Shown: positions 23,532 through 31,738 of the stretch, one piece after another
How the letters are laid out: the number at the start of each line of letters is the position of its first letter
Numbering within the stretch: the first letter of the stretch is position 1
Assembly: GCA_019746355.1 (NCBI GenBank)
Contig: JAIESC010000249.1
Span: forward strand, 1-32,135
Reading direction: 5' to 3'
Length of the DNA stretch: 32,135 nucleotides
DNA from: Xanthobacteraceae bacterium
Lineage (GTDB): Bacteria; Pseudomonadota; Alphaproteobacteria; Rhizobiales; Xanthobacteraceae
Notes under the pieces: model-generated
Told to the model about the DNA's origin: nothing
What the model saw: the letters and a program-made list of their open reading frames with translations, nothing else
Database searches by the model: none
Made by a program: the position numbers and the translations under genes

Positions 23532-24788
23532 ATGGAAATCATTGTCATAGGCGGCGGTATCGGGGGATTGACGCTGGCGCTGGCCCTGCATGCGACGGGC
23601 AAGGCCCGCCGCATCCGGGTGTTCGAGGCGGCGGCCGAGATGCGGGCGCTCGGCGTGGGCATCAATATCGGCGCGCACGCGATGCGGGAGCTGAGTGCGC
23701 TCGGCCTGGAGGACGAGCTGGTCGCGACCTCTTGCCAGCCTGAAGATTACGCCTTCTTCACCCGGCACGGGCAACTGGTCTACCGCGAGCCGTTCGGCAA
23801 GGCCGCCGGCCATCAGTGGCCGCACATCTCGCTGCTGCGACCTGACCTGCAACGGGTGCTGCTCGGGGCGGTGCGCCAACGAATTGGTGCGGAGAACTTC
23901 TTCACCGGGCACCGCTGCACCGGCGTCGATCAGGGCGGCGGCCAAAGTGGTGGGCAAGTGACCGCGCACTTCGCCGGGCCGGATGGGGTCGCCCTGCCGG
24001 ACGCGCAAGGCGACATTCTGATTGCCTGCGACGGCATCCATTCGGCGGTGCGGACGCAGTTTTATCCCGACGAGGGGCCGTTCAAGTTCCGCGGTTACAA
24101 CCTCTGGCGCGGCGTGTCGCTGCACAAGCCGTTCCTCACCGGCGAGAGCATTGCCCGGATCGGCGCGCGGCACTCCACGATGATCATCTATCCGCTGCGC
24201 CGGAACTACGACGGCAAGGGCAACACGCTCTACAACTGGGTCTGCGAGATCGAGCGCGACGTCGCCGTGCCGGTCGATTGGAACAAGCCCGGGCGGCTCG
24301 AGGATTTCCTGCCGACCTATCAGGACTGGGTGTTCGACTGGATGGACGTGCCGGCGCTGATCAGGAACGCGCAGCAGATCCTGTCCTATCCGATGGTCGA
24401 CCGCGATCCGCTGCCGCGCTGGAGCTTCGACCGCGTCACGCTGCTCGGCGACGCGGCGCACCCGATGTATCCGCAGGGCGGCAACGGCGGCGCGCAGGCG
24501 ATCCTCGATGCGGCCACCCTCGCGCGGCTTTTGCAGAGCGAGAGCGACCCGGTCGCGATGCTGAGGGCCTATGAAGAGGCGCGGCTGCCGGCGACCAGCA
24601 AGATCGTGGTGCAGAACCGCACCGCGCCGCCGAACCTGATCGTCGACACCGTGGAGCAGCGCACCGGCGGCAAGCGCTTCGACCGTCTGGAAGACGTCAT
24701 CAGCCAGGACGAGATGAAGACGATCTTCGAAAGCTACCGGAAGGTCGTGGGCTATAACGTGCAACCGGCTTCTAGGCCACAGGGGTAA
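23532..24788 (+). CDS. FAD-dependent monooxygenase (PhzS-like flavin oxidoreductase)
   Basis: The protein has 418 residues from ATG 23532. It is a class A flavoprotein monooxygenase in the PHBH/PhzS lineage, which uses NAD(P)H and O2 to hydroxylate or decarboxylatively hydroxylate aromatic rings. Motifs: the Rossmann GGGIGG at 7-12; CDGIHSAVR at 166-174 (the DG motif); and LGDAAHPMYPQGGNGGAQAI at 305-324 (the GD FAD-ribityl motif). The middle region is the substrate domain. It is the first gene of a two-gene operon with the GlcG/HbpS gene, 6 bp away. The real substrate is not indicated; aromatic or heterocyclic acids are likely by family. Confidence 0.9.
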   Translation: MEIIVIGGGIGGLTLALALHATGKARRIRVFEAAAEMRALGVGINIGAHAMRELSALGLEDELVATSCQPEDYAFFTRHGQLVYREPFGKAAGHQWPHISLLRPDLQRVLLGAVRQRIGAENFFTGHRCTGVDQGGGQSGGQVTAHFAGPDGVALPDAQGDILIACDGIHSAVRTQFYPDEGPFKFRGYNLWRGVSLHKPFLTGESIARIGARHSTMIIYPLRRNYDGKGNTLYNWVCEIERDVAVPVDWNKPGRLEDFLPTYQDWVFDWMDVPALIRNAQQILSYPMVDRDPLPRWSFDRVTLLGDAAHPMYPQGGNGGAQAILDAATLARLLQSESDPVAMLRAYEEARLPATSKIVVQNRTAPPNLIVDTVEQRTGGKRFDRLEDVISQDEMKTIFESYRKVVGYNVQPASRPQG

Positions 24789-24794
24789 GAGGAA

Positions 24795-25238
24795 ATGCCA
24801 GACACCGCACCGTCCATGAAGCTCACCTACGATGGGGCGCACAAGCTGCTCAACGCGGCGGTTGCCAAGGCGCGCGAGATGAACGTGCCGCAATGCATCT
24901 GCATCGTCGATGCCGGCGGGCACCTGCTGACCATGGCGCGGATGGATGGCGCGTTCGCGCTGTCGTTCAAGACGGCGCTGCGCAAGGCGCAGACCTCGGC
25001 GGCCTACGGCATCCCGACCGGCGGCATCGCGCCGGCGCTGGAGATCAAGCTCGCCATCGGCACCGACGGCGACCGCATCAACCTGTTCGGCGGTCTGCCG
25101 GTGATCGTCGACGGCCATGTGATCGGCGGGATCGGCGTGGGTTCCGGCACCGGCGAGCAGGACCGCGAGGTGGCGGCTGCGGCGCTGCATGCGCTTGCCG
25201 GTGCCAAGCGGTTCAAACCGGTGCCCGGTCCGGACTGA
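24795..25238 (+). CDS. GlcG/HbpS-family heme-binding protein (DUF336)
   Basis: The protein has 147 residues. ATG 24795 follows taagaggaa. The family hallmarks are all present: MNVPQCICIVDAGGHLLTMARMDGAF, SFKTALRKAQTSAAYGIPTG, LFGGLPVIVDGHVIGGIGVGSGTGEQD. Members bind heme or form octamers, and several sit next to glycolate or aromatic catabolic genes as accessory proteins. There is no signal peptide, so it is cytoplasmic. It lies 6 bp after the FAD monooxygenase gene and is surely co-transcribed, suggesting a role in that catabolic step. Its own chemistry is unclear; a lyase or isomerase role is also possible. Confidence 0.92.
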   Translation: MPDTAPSMKLTYDGAHKLLNAAVAKAREMNVPQCICIVDAGGHLLTMARMDGAFALSFKTALRKAQTSAAYGIPTGGIAPALEIKLAIGTDGDRINLFGGLPVIVDGHVIGGIGVGSGTGEQDREVAAAALHALAGAKRFKPVPGPD

Positions 25239-25278
25239 AAACGGCAAAAAACGAGCGCAAGCCCTCGGAACGTCACAA

Positions 25279-25300
25279 GCGCGTCCTATATAGGTCGCGC
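25279..25300 (+). promoter_or_regulatory. 22-bp near-perfect palindrome upstream of the cNMP-TrxR gene
   Basis: The left arm gcgcg plus t and the right arm t plus cgcgc surround the perfect core cctatatagg. Only one base pair (T/T at 25284 and 25295) is mismatched. It ends 53 bp before the start codon at 25354 and includes a TATATA that could serve as a -10 box. It looks like an operator for a homodimeric regulator overlapping a promoter, but no consensus is recognised. Confidence 0.5.
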
Positions 25301-25353
25301 TAGGCTGGTGGTGCGGCCGCAAGGAGCGGCCGTCCCGGCCAGAGGACGATTCA

Positions 25354-27033
25354 ATGAGCGTTGCCGAGACCCGCCGCGATCAGATTTTCCCGGTTCTCAG
25401 TGCGGCGCAGGTCGAGGCGATCAAGCGTTTCGCCAGCGGCGAGGCGCGGACCTTTGCGCCGGGCGAAACCGTCCACAGTGCCGGCGACCGTGCTGCCCCG
25501 GCCTGGCTGGTGCTGCGCGGCAGCATCGACCTCGCGTTGCGCGACGCGTTCGGCCATGAGTCTCCCTTGAATGCCTTCGGTTCCGGTCAGTTCACCGGCG
25601 AGGTCGGGTCGCTCGCCGGCAAGCGGTCGTTCACCATGGGACGCGCCGGCAAGGACGGCTGCACCGCGCTGCCGTTCGACGCCGCACATCTGCGCGCGCT
25701 GATGGTCGGCTCCGCCGAGGTCGGCGAGATCTTCATGCGCGCCTTCATCCTGCGCCGCGTGGCGCTGCTCACCGAAGGCGGCGCGGGCTCGATTCTGGTC
25801 GGGCGCGGCACCGATCCCGAGCTGCTGCGGCTGCAGAATTTTCTCGCCCGCAACGGTTATCCGCACACCTCGCTCGATGCCAATACCGACGAGGAGGGCC
25901 GGGCGGTGATCGAGCGGTTCGGCGTGCAGCCGGAAGACCTGCCGCTGATGATCTGTCCGGACGGCACGCTGCTCAAGCGGCCGACCGACGTGCAGGCGGG
26001 CTCATGTCTTGGCATCACGCCCGAGCTTGATCCGAACGACGTGCACGATGTGGTGGTGGTGGGCGCGGGCCCCGCGGGTCTTGCCACCGCGGTCTATGCC
26101 GCGTCCGAAGGCCTGTCGGTGCTGGTGCTCGACCAGCGCCACTTCGGCGGCCAGGCCGGGGCCTCGGCACGGATCGAGAACTATCTCGGCTTTCCGACCG
26201 GCATCTCCGGCGGGGCGCTGGCCGGCCGGGCGTTCACCCAGGCGCAGAAGTTCGGCGCGCAGATCGCGATCCCGCTGCAGGCGAAGTACCTGGAATGCGG
26301 CGGCGCGGCGCGGACCGACGACGAGCCGCTGCGGATCATCCTCGACGACGACCGCGCGGTGCAGGCGCGCAGCGTGGTGATTGCCTCGGGCGCGCGCTAC
26401 CGCAGGCCCGACATCCCCAACCTCGCCGACTTCGAAGGCAGCGGCGTGTCGTACTGGGCCTCGGCGGTCGAAGCCAAGCTCTGCGAGGGCGAGGAGGTGG
26501 CCCTCGTCGGTGCCGGCAATTCGGCCGGGCAGGCGGCGGTTTATCTCGCGCCCAAGGTCAAGCACCTGCATCTGGTCTGCCGCGGCAAGGGCCTCGAGGC
26601 GTCGATGTCGCGCTACCTGGTCGACCGCATTGCCGCGCTGCCGAACGCGACGCTCCACGCCAACACCGAGATCGTTGCGCTCGAAGGCAACGGCCATGGC
26701 GGGCTGGCCGGCGCGACCTTCCGCTGTCGCGCGACCGGCAACCTGCACACCTGCACGCCGCGCCATCTGTTCCTGTTCATCGGCGCGGAGCCGAACGCCG
26801 ACTGGCTGACCAAGCGCGTCGACGTCGACGGCAAGGGCTTCGTCATCACCGGCCAGCAGTTCCGGGACGGCCGCGCCGGCTCGAACCGCTCGCCGCTGCC
26901 GCTCGAGACCAGCGTGCCGGGCGTGTTTGCGATCGGCGACGTGCGCGCGGGCTCGACCAAGCGCGTGGCGGCTGCGGTCGGCGAGGGCGCGGCGGTGGTT
27001 TCGCAGATCCACAGCGTGCTGTCGCCGCATTGA
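25354..27033 (+). CDS. Three-domain cNMP-binding / glutaredoxin-like / TrxR-like flavoprotein
   Basis: The protein has 559 residues from ATG 25354. Residues ~10-135 form a cyclic-nucleotide-binding-like domain (APAWLVLRGSIDL, FTGEVGSLAGKRSF). Residues ~145-220 form a glutaredoxin-like module without a CxxC motif (ILVGRGTDPELLRLQNFLARNG). Residues ~230-555 form a thioredoxin-reductase-like FAD/NAD(P)H module with GAGPAG at 237-242, GAGNSAG at 386-392 and the FAD-closing GVFAIGDVRAGSTKR. Where true TrxR has the redox CATC pair, the sequence reads YWASAVEAKLC (367-377), so it cannot run the usual dithiol reaction. Related cNMP-TrxR fusions exist in actinobacteria and Rhizobiales. A ligand-gated flavin oxidoreductase is the best guess. 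Confidence 0.85.
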   Translation: MSVAETRRDQIFPVLSAAQVEAIKRFASGEARTFAPGETVHSAGDRAAPAWLVLRGSIDLALRDAFGHESPLNAFGSGQFTGEVGSLAGKRSFTMGRAGKDGCTALPFDAAHLRALMVGSAEVGEIFMRAFILRRVALLTEGGAGSILVGRGTDPELLRLQNFLARNGYPHTSLDANTDEEGRAVIERFGVQPEDLPLMICPDGTLLKRPTDVQAGSCLGITPELDPNDVHDVVVVGAGPAGLATAVYAASEGLSVLVLDQRHFGGQAGASARIENYLGFPTGISGGALAGRAFTQAQKFGAQIAIPLQAKYLECGGAARTDDEPLRIILDDDRAVQARSVVIASGARYRRPDIPNLADFEGSGVSYWASAVEAKLCEGEEVALVGAGNSAGQAAVYLAPKVKHLHLVCRGKGLEASMSRYLVDRIAALPNATLHANTEIVALEGNGHGGLAGATFRCRATGNLHTCTPRHLFLFIGAEPNADWLTKRVDVDGKGFVITGQQFRDGRAGSNRSPLPLETSVPGVFAIGDVRAGSTKRVAAAVGEGAAVVSQIHSVLSPH

Positions 27034-27047
27034 TGAAGGCAAAGCAA

Positions 27048-27075
27048 AAGGCTCCGGCCGTGAGGCCGGAGCCTT
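27048..27075. terminator. Intrinsic terminator between convergent genes
   Basis: A perfect 12-bp stem (aaggctccggcc at 27048-27059, ggccggagcctt at 27064-27075) with a gtga loop. On the minus strand it is followed by ttttgcttt, so it should terminate the BA14K gene. On the plus strand it follows the cNMP-TrxR stop (27033) with a shorter T tract. Confidence 0.85.
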
Positions 27076-27100
27076 CCATGTTGCATCACGCGAGCCGTGC

Positions 27101-27496
27101 TTACGGGCAGGGGCGTTCTTCGCCGCGACTGCTGATGTAGGTCCCGGTGTTCGGATTGTACGAGCGGAACCGCTGCATGCAGTAGCGGACCGCGTCGTCC
27201 TCGGCCGCCTGCCGCCGCGCCTGGTCGGCGATGATCGCACCGCCGATGATGCCTGCCGCGATACCGGCGCCGACCGCCGCGCCGCCGTAACCCCGGCCGT
27301 GTCCGCGATGATGGTCGCCGCGTCCGCGCCCGCGATGATGGTCGCCGTGGCCGCGCTGCGCCATCGCCGGCGAGACGCCCGCGGTCAGCACCGCGCCGCC
27401 CATGCCGATCGCTCCGAGCGCATAAACGCCGAGCAGCGCGCCGGTCGCGAGAATTCGTGTGAGGACCTTTCTGAGCGGTCCGCCTGATTGTGCCAT
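27101..27496 (-). CDS. BA14K-family protein
   Basis: The protein has 131 residues from ATG 27496. ATG 27526 is an alternative that adds ten residues. A signal/anchor segment (about 10-46) ends near SPAMAQ. It is followed by a His/Arg/Gly-rich tract of 9-residue repeats (~48-71) and a Gly/Ala-rich membrane-like helix (AAVGAGIAAGIIGGAIIAD). The C-terminal BA14K domain reads YCMQRFRSYNPNTGTYISSRGEERPCP, with the two conserved Cys residues. BA14K proteins are known as immunoreactive, lectin-like envelope proteins in Brucella and relatives; a mechanism is not established. It is monocistronic with a clear terminator. Confidence 0.88.
   Translation of the reverse strand: MAQSGGPLRKVLTRILATGALLGVYALGAIGMGGAVLTAGVSPAMAQRGHGDHHRGRGRGDHHRGHGRGYGGAAVGAGIAAGIIGGAIIADQARRQAAEDDAVRYCMQRFRSYNPNTGTYISSRGEERPCP
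27304..27357 (-). repeat. 27-bp tandem repeat in the BA14K gene
   Basis: Two 27-bp units, both starting cgcgatgatggtcgccg and differing at a few later positions, encode nine-residue blocks of the form GDHHRGxGR. The period is a multiple of three, so copy-number change keeps the frame. Confidence 0.85.
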
Positions 27497-27718
27497 TCTT
27501 AATTGCTCCAGTTCGATTTGCAGCATCCTTCCCGAATCGAACATGCCCGCCGGGCGGACGCGCGTCAACGTGAGGCAAAGGCACGGCGTTTGCTTATAGG
27601 CTACCATTCGCAACAGGCCCGCGGCGGCGACGGTGCGCGCGCTGGGCGCTCGCCATAGCGCGTCGAACAGGCGCGTCAATGCGCTGGTGGCTCGCCAGCG
27701 CGAGCAGGGAGAGGTGGG

Positions 27719-28690
27719 ATGAGACCATGGATTGTTGCCGCGGCGCTCGCTGTTGTTTCAGCAGGTGTGCCGGACGCCTTCGCGCAGACCTTCCCGTCGC
27801 GGCCGGTGACGCTGATCGCGCCGTTTCCCGCGGGCGGACCGCTCGACAGCATCGCCCGCGTCATCGCCGAGCCGATGCGCGAGGCGCTCGGCCAGCCGGT
27901 GGTGATCGAGAACGTGCCGGGTGCCGGCGGCAATCTCGGCGTCGGCCGCGCCGCGCGCGCCGAGCCGGACGGCTACACCGTCATGATCGGGCAATGGAGC
28001 ACGCACGTCGTCAATCCGGTAACCTATTCGCTCAATTACGATGTGCGGGAGCTGGAGCCGGTCGGCCTGCTCACCATCACGCCGCAGCTCATCATTGCGC
28101 GGAAGGATTTTCCGGCAAGAGACATCAAGGACCTGATCGCCTGGCTCAAGGCCAATCCCGACAAGGCGACTGCGGGCACGGTCGGCGCAGCCGGCGGCGC
28201 GCAGGTTGCCTCGATCTATTTCCAGAAGGAGACCGGGACGACGTTCCGCTTCGTGCCCTATCGCGGCGGCGGGCCTGCGGTGCAGGACATGGCGGCCGGA
28301 CAGCTCGATCTGATGTTCGACCAGGCGGCCAACGCGCTCGGCCCGGTGCGCGCGGGCACGGTGAAGGCCTATGCGGTGATGTCGAAGACGCGCTGGCAGG
28401 CCTTGCCCGATGTGCCGTCGGCCGACGAGTCGGGCACGCCGGGACTCTACGTTGCCTACTGGCACGCGATGTGGGCCCCCAAGGGCACGCCGAAGGAAGT
28501 GGTGGCCAGGCTCAATGCCGCGGTGGGGCGCGCGCTCGCCGATCCGAACGTCAGCAAGCGGCTCTCCGACATCGGCCACGATCCGTTTCCGGCCGACCAG
28601 CGGACACCTGCCGCGCTCGCCGCCTATCACAAGGCGGAGATCGACAAGTGGTGGCCGATCGTCCGCGCGTCGGGGTTGAAGGCGCAGTAG
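27719..28690 (+). CDS. Bug-family (TctC-like) periplasmic solute receptor
   Basis: The protein has 323 residues. ATG 27719 follows agggagaggtggg. A signal peptide of ~22 residues ends at DAFAQ. Motifs: FPSRPVTLIAPFPAGGPLDSIAR, VIENVPGAGGNLGVG, EPDGYTVMIG, the VPYRGGGPAVQDMAAG loop and WAPKGTPKEVVARL. It precedes the M20 hydrolase by 85 bp on the same strand, which suggests that the imported solute is a substrate of the hydrolase, although a hairpin lies between them. No TctA/TctB permease genes are present. Confidence 0.93.
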   Translation: MRPWIVAAALAVVSAGVPDAFAQTFPSRPVTLIAPFPAGGPLDSIARVIAEPMREALGQPVVIENVPGAGGNLGVGRAARAEPDGYTVMIGQWSTHVVNPVTYSLNYDVRELEPVGLLTITPQLIIARKDFPARDIKDLIAWLKANPDKATAGTVGAAGGAQVASIYFQKETGTTFRFVPYRGGGPAVQDMAAGQLDLMFDQAANALGPVRAGTVKAYAVMSKTRWQALPDVPSADESGTPGLYVAYWHAMWAPKGTPKEVVARLNAAVGRALADPNVSKRLSDIGHDPFPADQRTPAALAAYHKAEIDKWWPIVRASGLKAQ

Positions 28691-28716
28691 CCCGATCGGC
28701 GTTCCGCGGCTGATGC

Positions 28717-28747
28717 GACGCGAGCGGGAAGCGGTTAGGCTCGCGTC
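28717..28747 (+). terminator. Hairpin between the Bug and M20 genes
   Basis: A perfect 9-bp stem gacgcgagc (28717-28725) and gctcgcgtc (28739-28747) with a 13-nt loop. There is no T-run. It may partly terminate the Bug transcript or be an mRNA-stabilising element in an operon with the M20 gene at 28776. Confidence 0.5.
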
Positions 28748-28775
28748 CCCGCAATGACCCGACTGGAATGATTGA

Positions 28776-30053
28776 ATGTCCCATCCTGACTACGCCAAGG
28801 CCGCAGCTTTCATCAGCGCCGAAAACGTCCGCACCTTGCTGATGGACCTGGTCGATATCGCAAGCCCGACCGGCAGCGAGATCGGCGTCGCGCAATACCT
28901 CGTGGCACGGATGCGCAAGTCCGGCATGGACACCGACCTGCCGCTGGTCGACGCCAACCGTCCCAATGCGGTGGGACACCGGCGTGGCCGCGGCGACGGG
29001 CTCAATCTCCTGTTCACCGGCCACATGGACACGTCCTATTCGGGGCAGGAGGAGCATCTGCGCGACGCTGGCACAGGCTTTCAGCCCAGAGCGATGTATC
29101 GCAACGGCTGGGTCTGGGGGCTCGGCTCCAACAACATGAAGAGCGGACTTGCCTCGGCGTTGGTCGCGATCGAGGCGATCGCGCAGGCCGGCATCGAGCT
29201 TTCGGGCGATATCTCGTTCGGCGGCGTGGTCGGCGAGATCGAAAAGACCGCGATCGAGGAATTCCAGGGCGTCGAATATTCCGGCTACGGCATCGGCACG
29301 CGGCATCTTGCGACCCATGGCGTCACCGCGGACTTCGCGCTGCTCGCCGAGCCGACCGGGCTCCGCGTCTCAGTGGCCAACATGGGCTGCATCTGGCTGC
29401 GCATCACCGTCGGCGGCACGGTGGCGCATTCGGCACACACCAACCGGCCGAACGTCGTCAACGCCATCGCGGTGATGCACGAATTGCAGACCGACATCGC
29501 GAAATGGGCGAAGGACTACGAGGCGGCGCATGTGTTCATGGGTGAGCATCCGAACGTGACGGTGGCGGCCATTCGCGGCGGCGCGCCGTGGCGGCTGTCG
29601 CGCAACCCGTATGAATGCAGCCTTTATCTCGACATCCGCACCGTGCCGGGCCAGACCGTGGAGAGCGTGAAGCGCGACCTGCGCAAGGTGCTGCGCGGCT
29701 TCGCCGACCGGAAGGGCATCGAGGAGCCGAAGCTGCACGTCTATGTCAGCGATCCGCCGGTGTTGCTCGACGACAAGCTGCCGGTGATCGAGGCGCTGGG
29801 CGTAGCGCAGCAGCAGGTGACCGGCGAACGTCCGCCCAACATCATCCGGAGGCCTGGCGCGGACGCCGTGCATCTGACGGCTTATGGCGTTCCCTGCGTG
29901 GCGTTCGGGCCGGGCGGGCGGATGCATCCGGACGCGCGCAACGCCACGTCCATGCATGCCTTCGGCGAGCACGTGCTGGTCGAGGATTGCGTGACGGCGG
30001 CGAAGATTTATCTGGCGATGGCGCTCGACCTGTGCAGCCGCAAGGCTTCGTAG
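28776..30053 (+). CDS. M20-family metallohydrolase (peptidase/amidase-like)
   Basis: The protein has 425 residues. The M20 fold is clear: GHMDT with His83 and Asp85, AEPT with Glu192 (metal ligand), the inserted dimerisation domain with GGTVAHSAHTN, and the C-terminal GPGGRMHPDARNA region, which may carry the last His ligand. Two usual metal-site residues differ by eye: the bridging Asp of the DMKG motif is Asn (GLGSNNMKSG, ~115-124), and the catalytic Glu-Glu pair reads EIE (GEIEKT, 153-158). A subfamily with a GEIEKT-type segment appears to exist, so this need not be inactivation. Likely substrates are N-acyl or N-carbamoyl amino acids. It sits between the Bug receptor and the convergent amidohydrolase. 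Confidence 0.85.
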   Translation: MSHPDYAKAAAFISAENVRTLLMDLVDIASPTGSEIGVAQYLVARMRKSGMDTDLPLVDANRPNAVGHRRGRGDGLNLLFTGHMDTSYSGQEEHLRDAGTGFQPRAMYRNGWVWGLGSNNMKSGLASALVAIEAIAQAGIELSGDISFGGVVGEIEKTAIEEFQGVEYSGYGIGTRHLATHGVTADFALLAEPTGLRVSVANMGCIWLRITVGGTVAHSAHTNRPNVVNAIAVMHELQTDIAKWAKDYEAAHVFMGEHPNVTVAAIRGGAPWRLSRNPYECSLYLDIRTVPGQTVESVKRDLRKVLRGFADRKGIEEPKLHVYVSDPPVLLDDKLPVIEALGVAQQQVTGERPPNIIRRPGADAVHLTAYGVPCVAFGPGGRMHPDARNATSMHAFGEHVLVEDCVTAAKIYLAMALDLCSRKAS

Positions 30054-30087
30054 GACGGGGACCCGGGAGCAACGATCGTGTGGCGTG

Positions 30088-31608
30088 TCAGGAATCCTTC
30101 GGGCCGCCGACGTAGCGCGCGATGCCAAGCTGCGTCTTCCAGACGGCCCGGTTGCCTTCGAGCAGCGGTGCAACAAGGTCGGCGGTGCGCTTGATCTGCG
30201 CCTCGATCTCCCTGCGGAAGGCGGGCGAAATCTCGGCGGCCTCGGCCGCGAGCTCGGCCTCGTCGACGGTCAGAAGCTTGTGGCCGCGCACCACCGGGCG
30301 GCCCGCCACCAGCACGGTGTCGATCGCCGCGCCGGACTCCGAGAACACGATCTGCCGCGCCGCGCTGTTGAACGGCACGAACGCCGGCTCGTTGAGATCG
30401 AGGATCATCAGGTCGGCGGCCATGCCTTCCTTCAGCGCACCGATCCGGCCTTCCATGTTGACCGCCTTCGCGCCGGTGAGCGTCGCGGACCGGAGCGCCA
30501 GCGCGGCGCTGACCGGATGCGGCTCCGGGCTGGTGATGGCGGGGAGGAGGCAGAGCATCCGCATGGCGATGAAGATGTTCTGCGTCTCGGCGCAACTGTA
30601 GTTGTCGCAGCCGAGCGCGATCTCGACCCCGGCCTTGTGCAGGTCGAGGATCGGCGCAGCCCCGCTCTTGAGCTTGAGATTGCTGATCGGGTTGTGCACG
30701 ACGCGCGCACGCGCCTCCTTCAGAAGCTCGATGTCGCCGGCCGAAAGCCAGACGCCATGCACGAGGTTGAGGCGTTCGTTGAGCAGGCCTGCATCTTTGA
30801 GCAGATCGAGCAGCGAGACCTGTTGCACGCGGGCGGCGGCGGCCTGCGGCCGCGTCTCGTACACATGTGTGAACACCGGCAGCTTATGCTCGCGCGACAG
30901 CGCGGCGAGCCCCTCGAGCAGCTCCGGCGTACAGCGCTGCGGGGCCGACGGGGCCAGCGCCCAGGTGATCAGAGGCTTCGGATTCATGCCGAGCCGTTTG
31001 ATCTGGCCGGCGACGAAGTCCAACTCCTGCTGTGCGGTGCGGCCCGCGCCGCCGAAGATGCGGCTGCGGATCGCTTCCGGCAGGTCCTTGGCCATCAGCG
31101 GCGCGATGTCGAGCTGGGAGCGGTCGCGCGCGGCGATGGCGAAATTGACCCGGATGCCGGCCTCGTCATAGGCCGAGAGCACGGTATCGACATAGGCCTC
31201 GTCGGGCGGAAACACCGTGAGGAAATCCTGCACCGTGGTGATGCCGTTGCGCAGCATCTCGGCCGCGCCGATCAGCGTGCGGATGCGGACCTCGCGGTGC
31301 GAGCGCGGGCCATAAGCCCCGGCTCCGGTGTAGGTCGTCCAGATGTCGAAGGGCTGCTCCTCGAACATGCCTTTCATCAGCACGTCATGCGAATGGTAAT
31401 GCGCGTTGACGAAGCCCGGCACCACGAGCTTGCCCGTGGCGTCGATGACCTCGGTCCCCGCGGGCCCCTCGATGCGCGGCGCGATCCGCTCGATCCGGCC
31501 GCCACTGACCAGCAGATCGGCGGGGGCCGGCTGATGCACGTCGCCGTCGTGATCGTAGACGCGTCCGCCGCGGATCAGGATGCGCGCGGCTTGAGCAGTG
31601 TCTGCCAT
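30088..31608 (-). CDS. Amidohydrolase-superfamily metal-dependent hydrolase
   Basis: The protein has 506 residues from ATG 31608, with ggag 9 nt upstream; an in-frame ATG at 31746 overlaps the divergent gene and is unlikely. It has the ATZ/TRZ/cytosine-deaminase-like layout: a small beta sandwich (~8-60), then a TIM barrel. Metal ligands: His70 and His72 in NAHYHSHD, His248 in THVYE, His284 in LVHGVWL (proton shuttle) and Asp335 in GCDNYSCAE. The C-terminus completes the sandwich (DLMILDLNEPAFVPF). It probably deaminates or opens an amide or heterocyclic ring. It is divergent from the Bug gene at 31739 and convergent with the M20 gene, fitting a small catabolic cluster. Confidence 0.9.
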   Translation of the reverse strand: MADTAQAARILIRGGRVYDHDGDVHQPAPADLLVSGGRIERIAPRIEGPAGTEVIDATGKLVVPGFVNAHYHSHDVLMKGMFEEQPFDIWTTYTGAGAYGPRSHREVRIRTLIGAAEMLRNGITTVQDFLTVFPPDEAYVDTVLSAYDEAGIRVNFAIAARDRSQLDIAPLMAKDLPEAIRSRIFGGAGRTAQQELDFVAGQIKRLGMNPKPLITWALAPSAPQRCTPELLEGLAALSREHKLPVFTHVYETRPQAAAARVQQVSLLDLLKDAGLLNERLNLVHGVWLSAGDIELLKEARARVVHNPISNLKLKSGAAPILDLHKAGVEIALGCDNYSCAETQNIFIAMRMLCLLPAITSPEPHPVSAALALRSATLTGAKAVNMEGRIGALKEGMAADLMILDLNEPAFVPFNSAARQIVFSESGAAIDTVLVAGRPVVRGHKLLTVDEAELAAEAAEISPAFRREIEAQIKRTADLVAPLLEGNRAVWKTQLGIARYVGGPKDS

Positions 31609-31738
31609 GTCGTCGTGCTCCGTTGTCTCGACCCTAGCATCGCATGCGATTTTGCAATGCCGCAATGTGCGGCAGCAGAGCCTCTGGCATGCAGTGTGCT
31701 TGCGGTTATGATCCTTCAACGCAGCGATGGAGGGCTCG

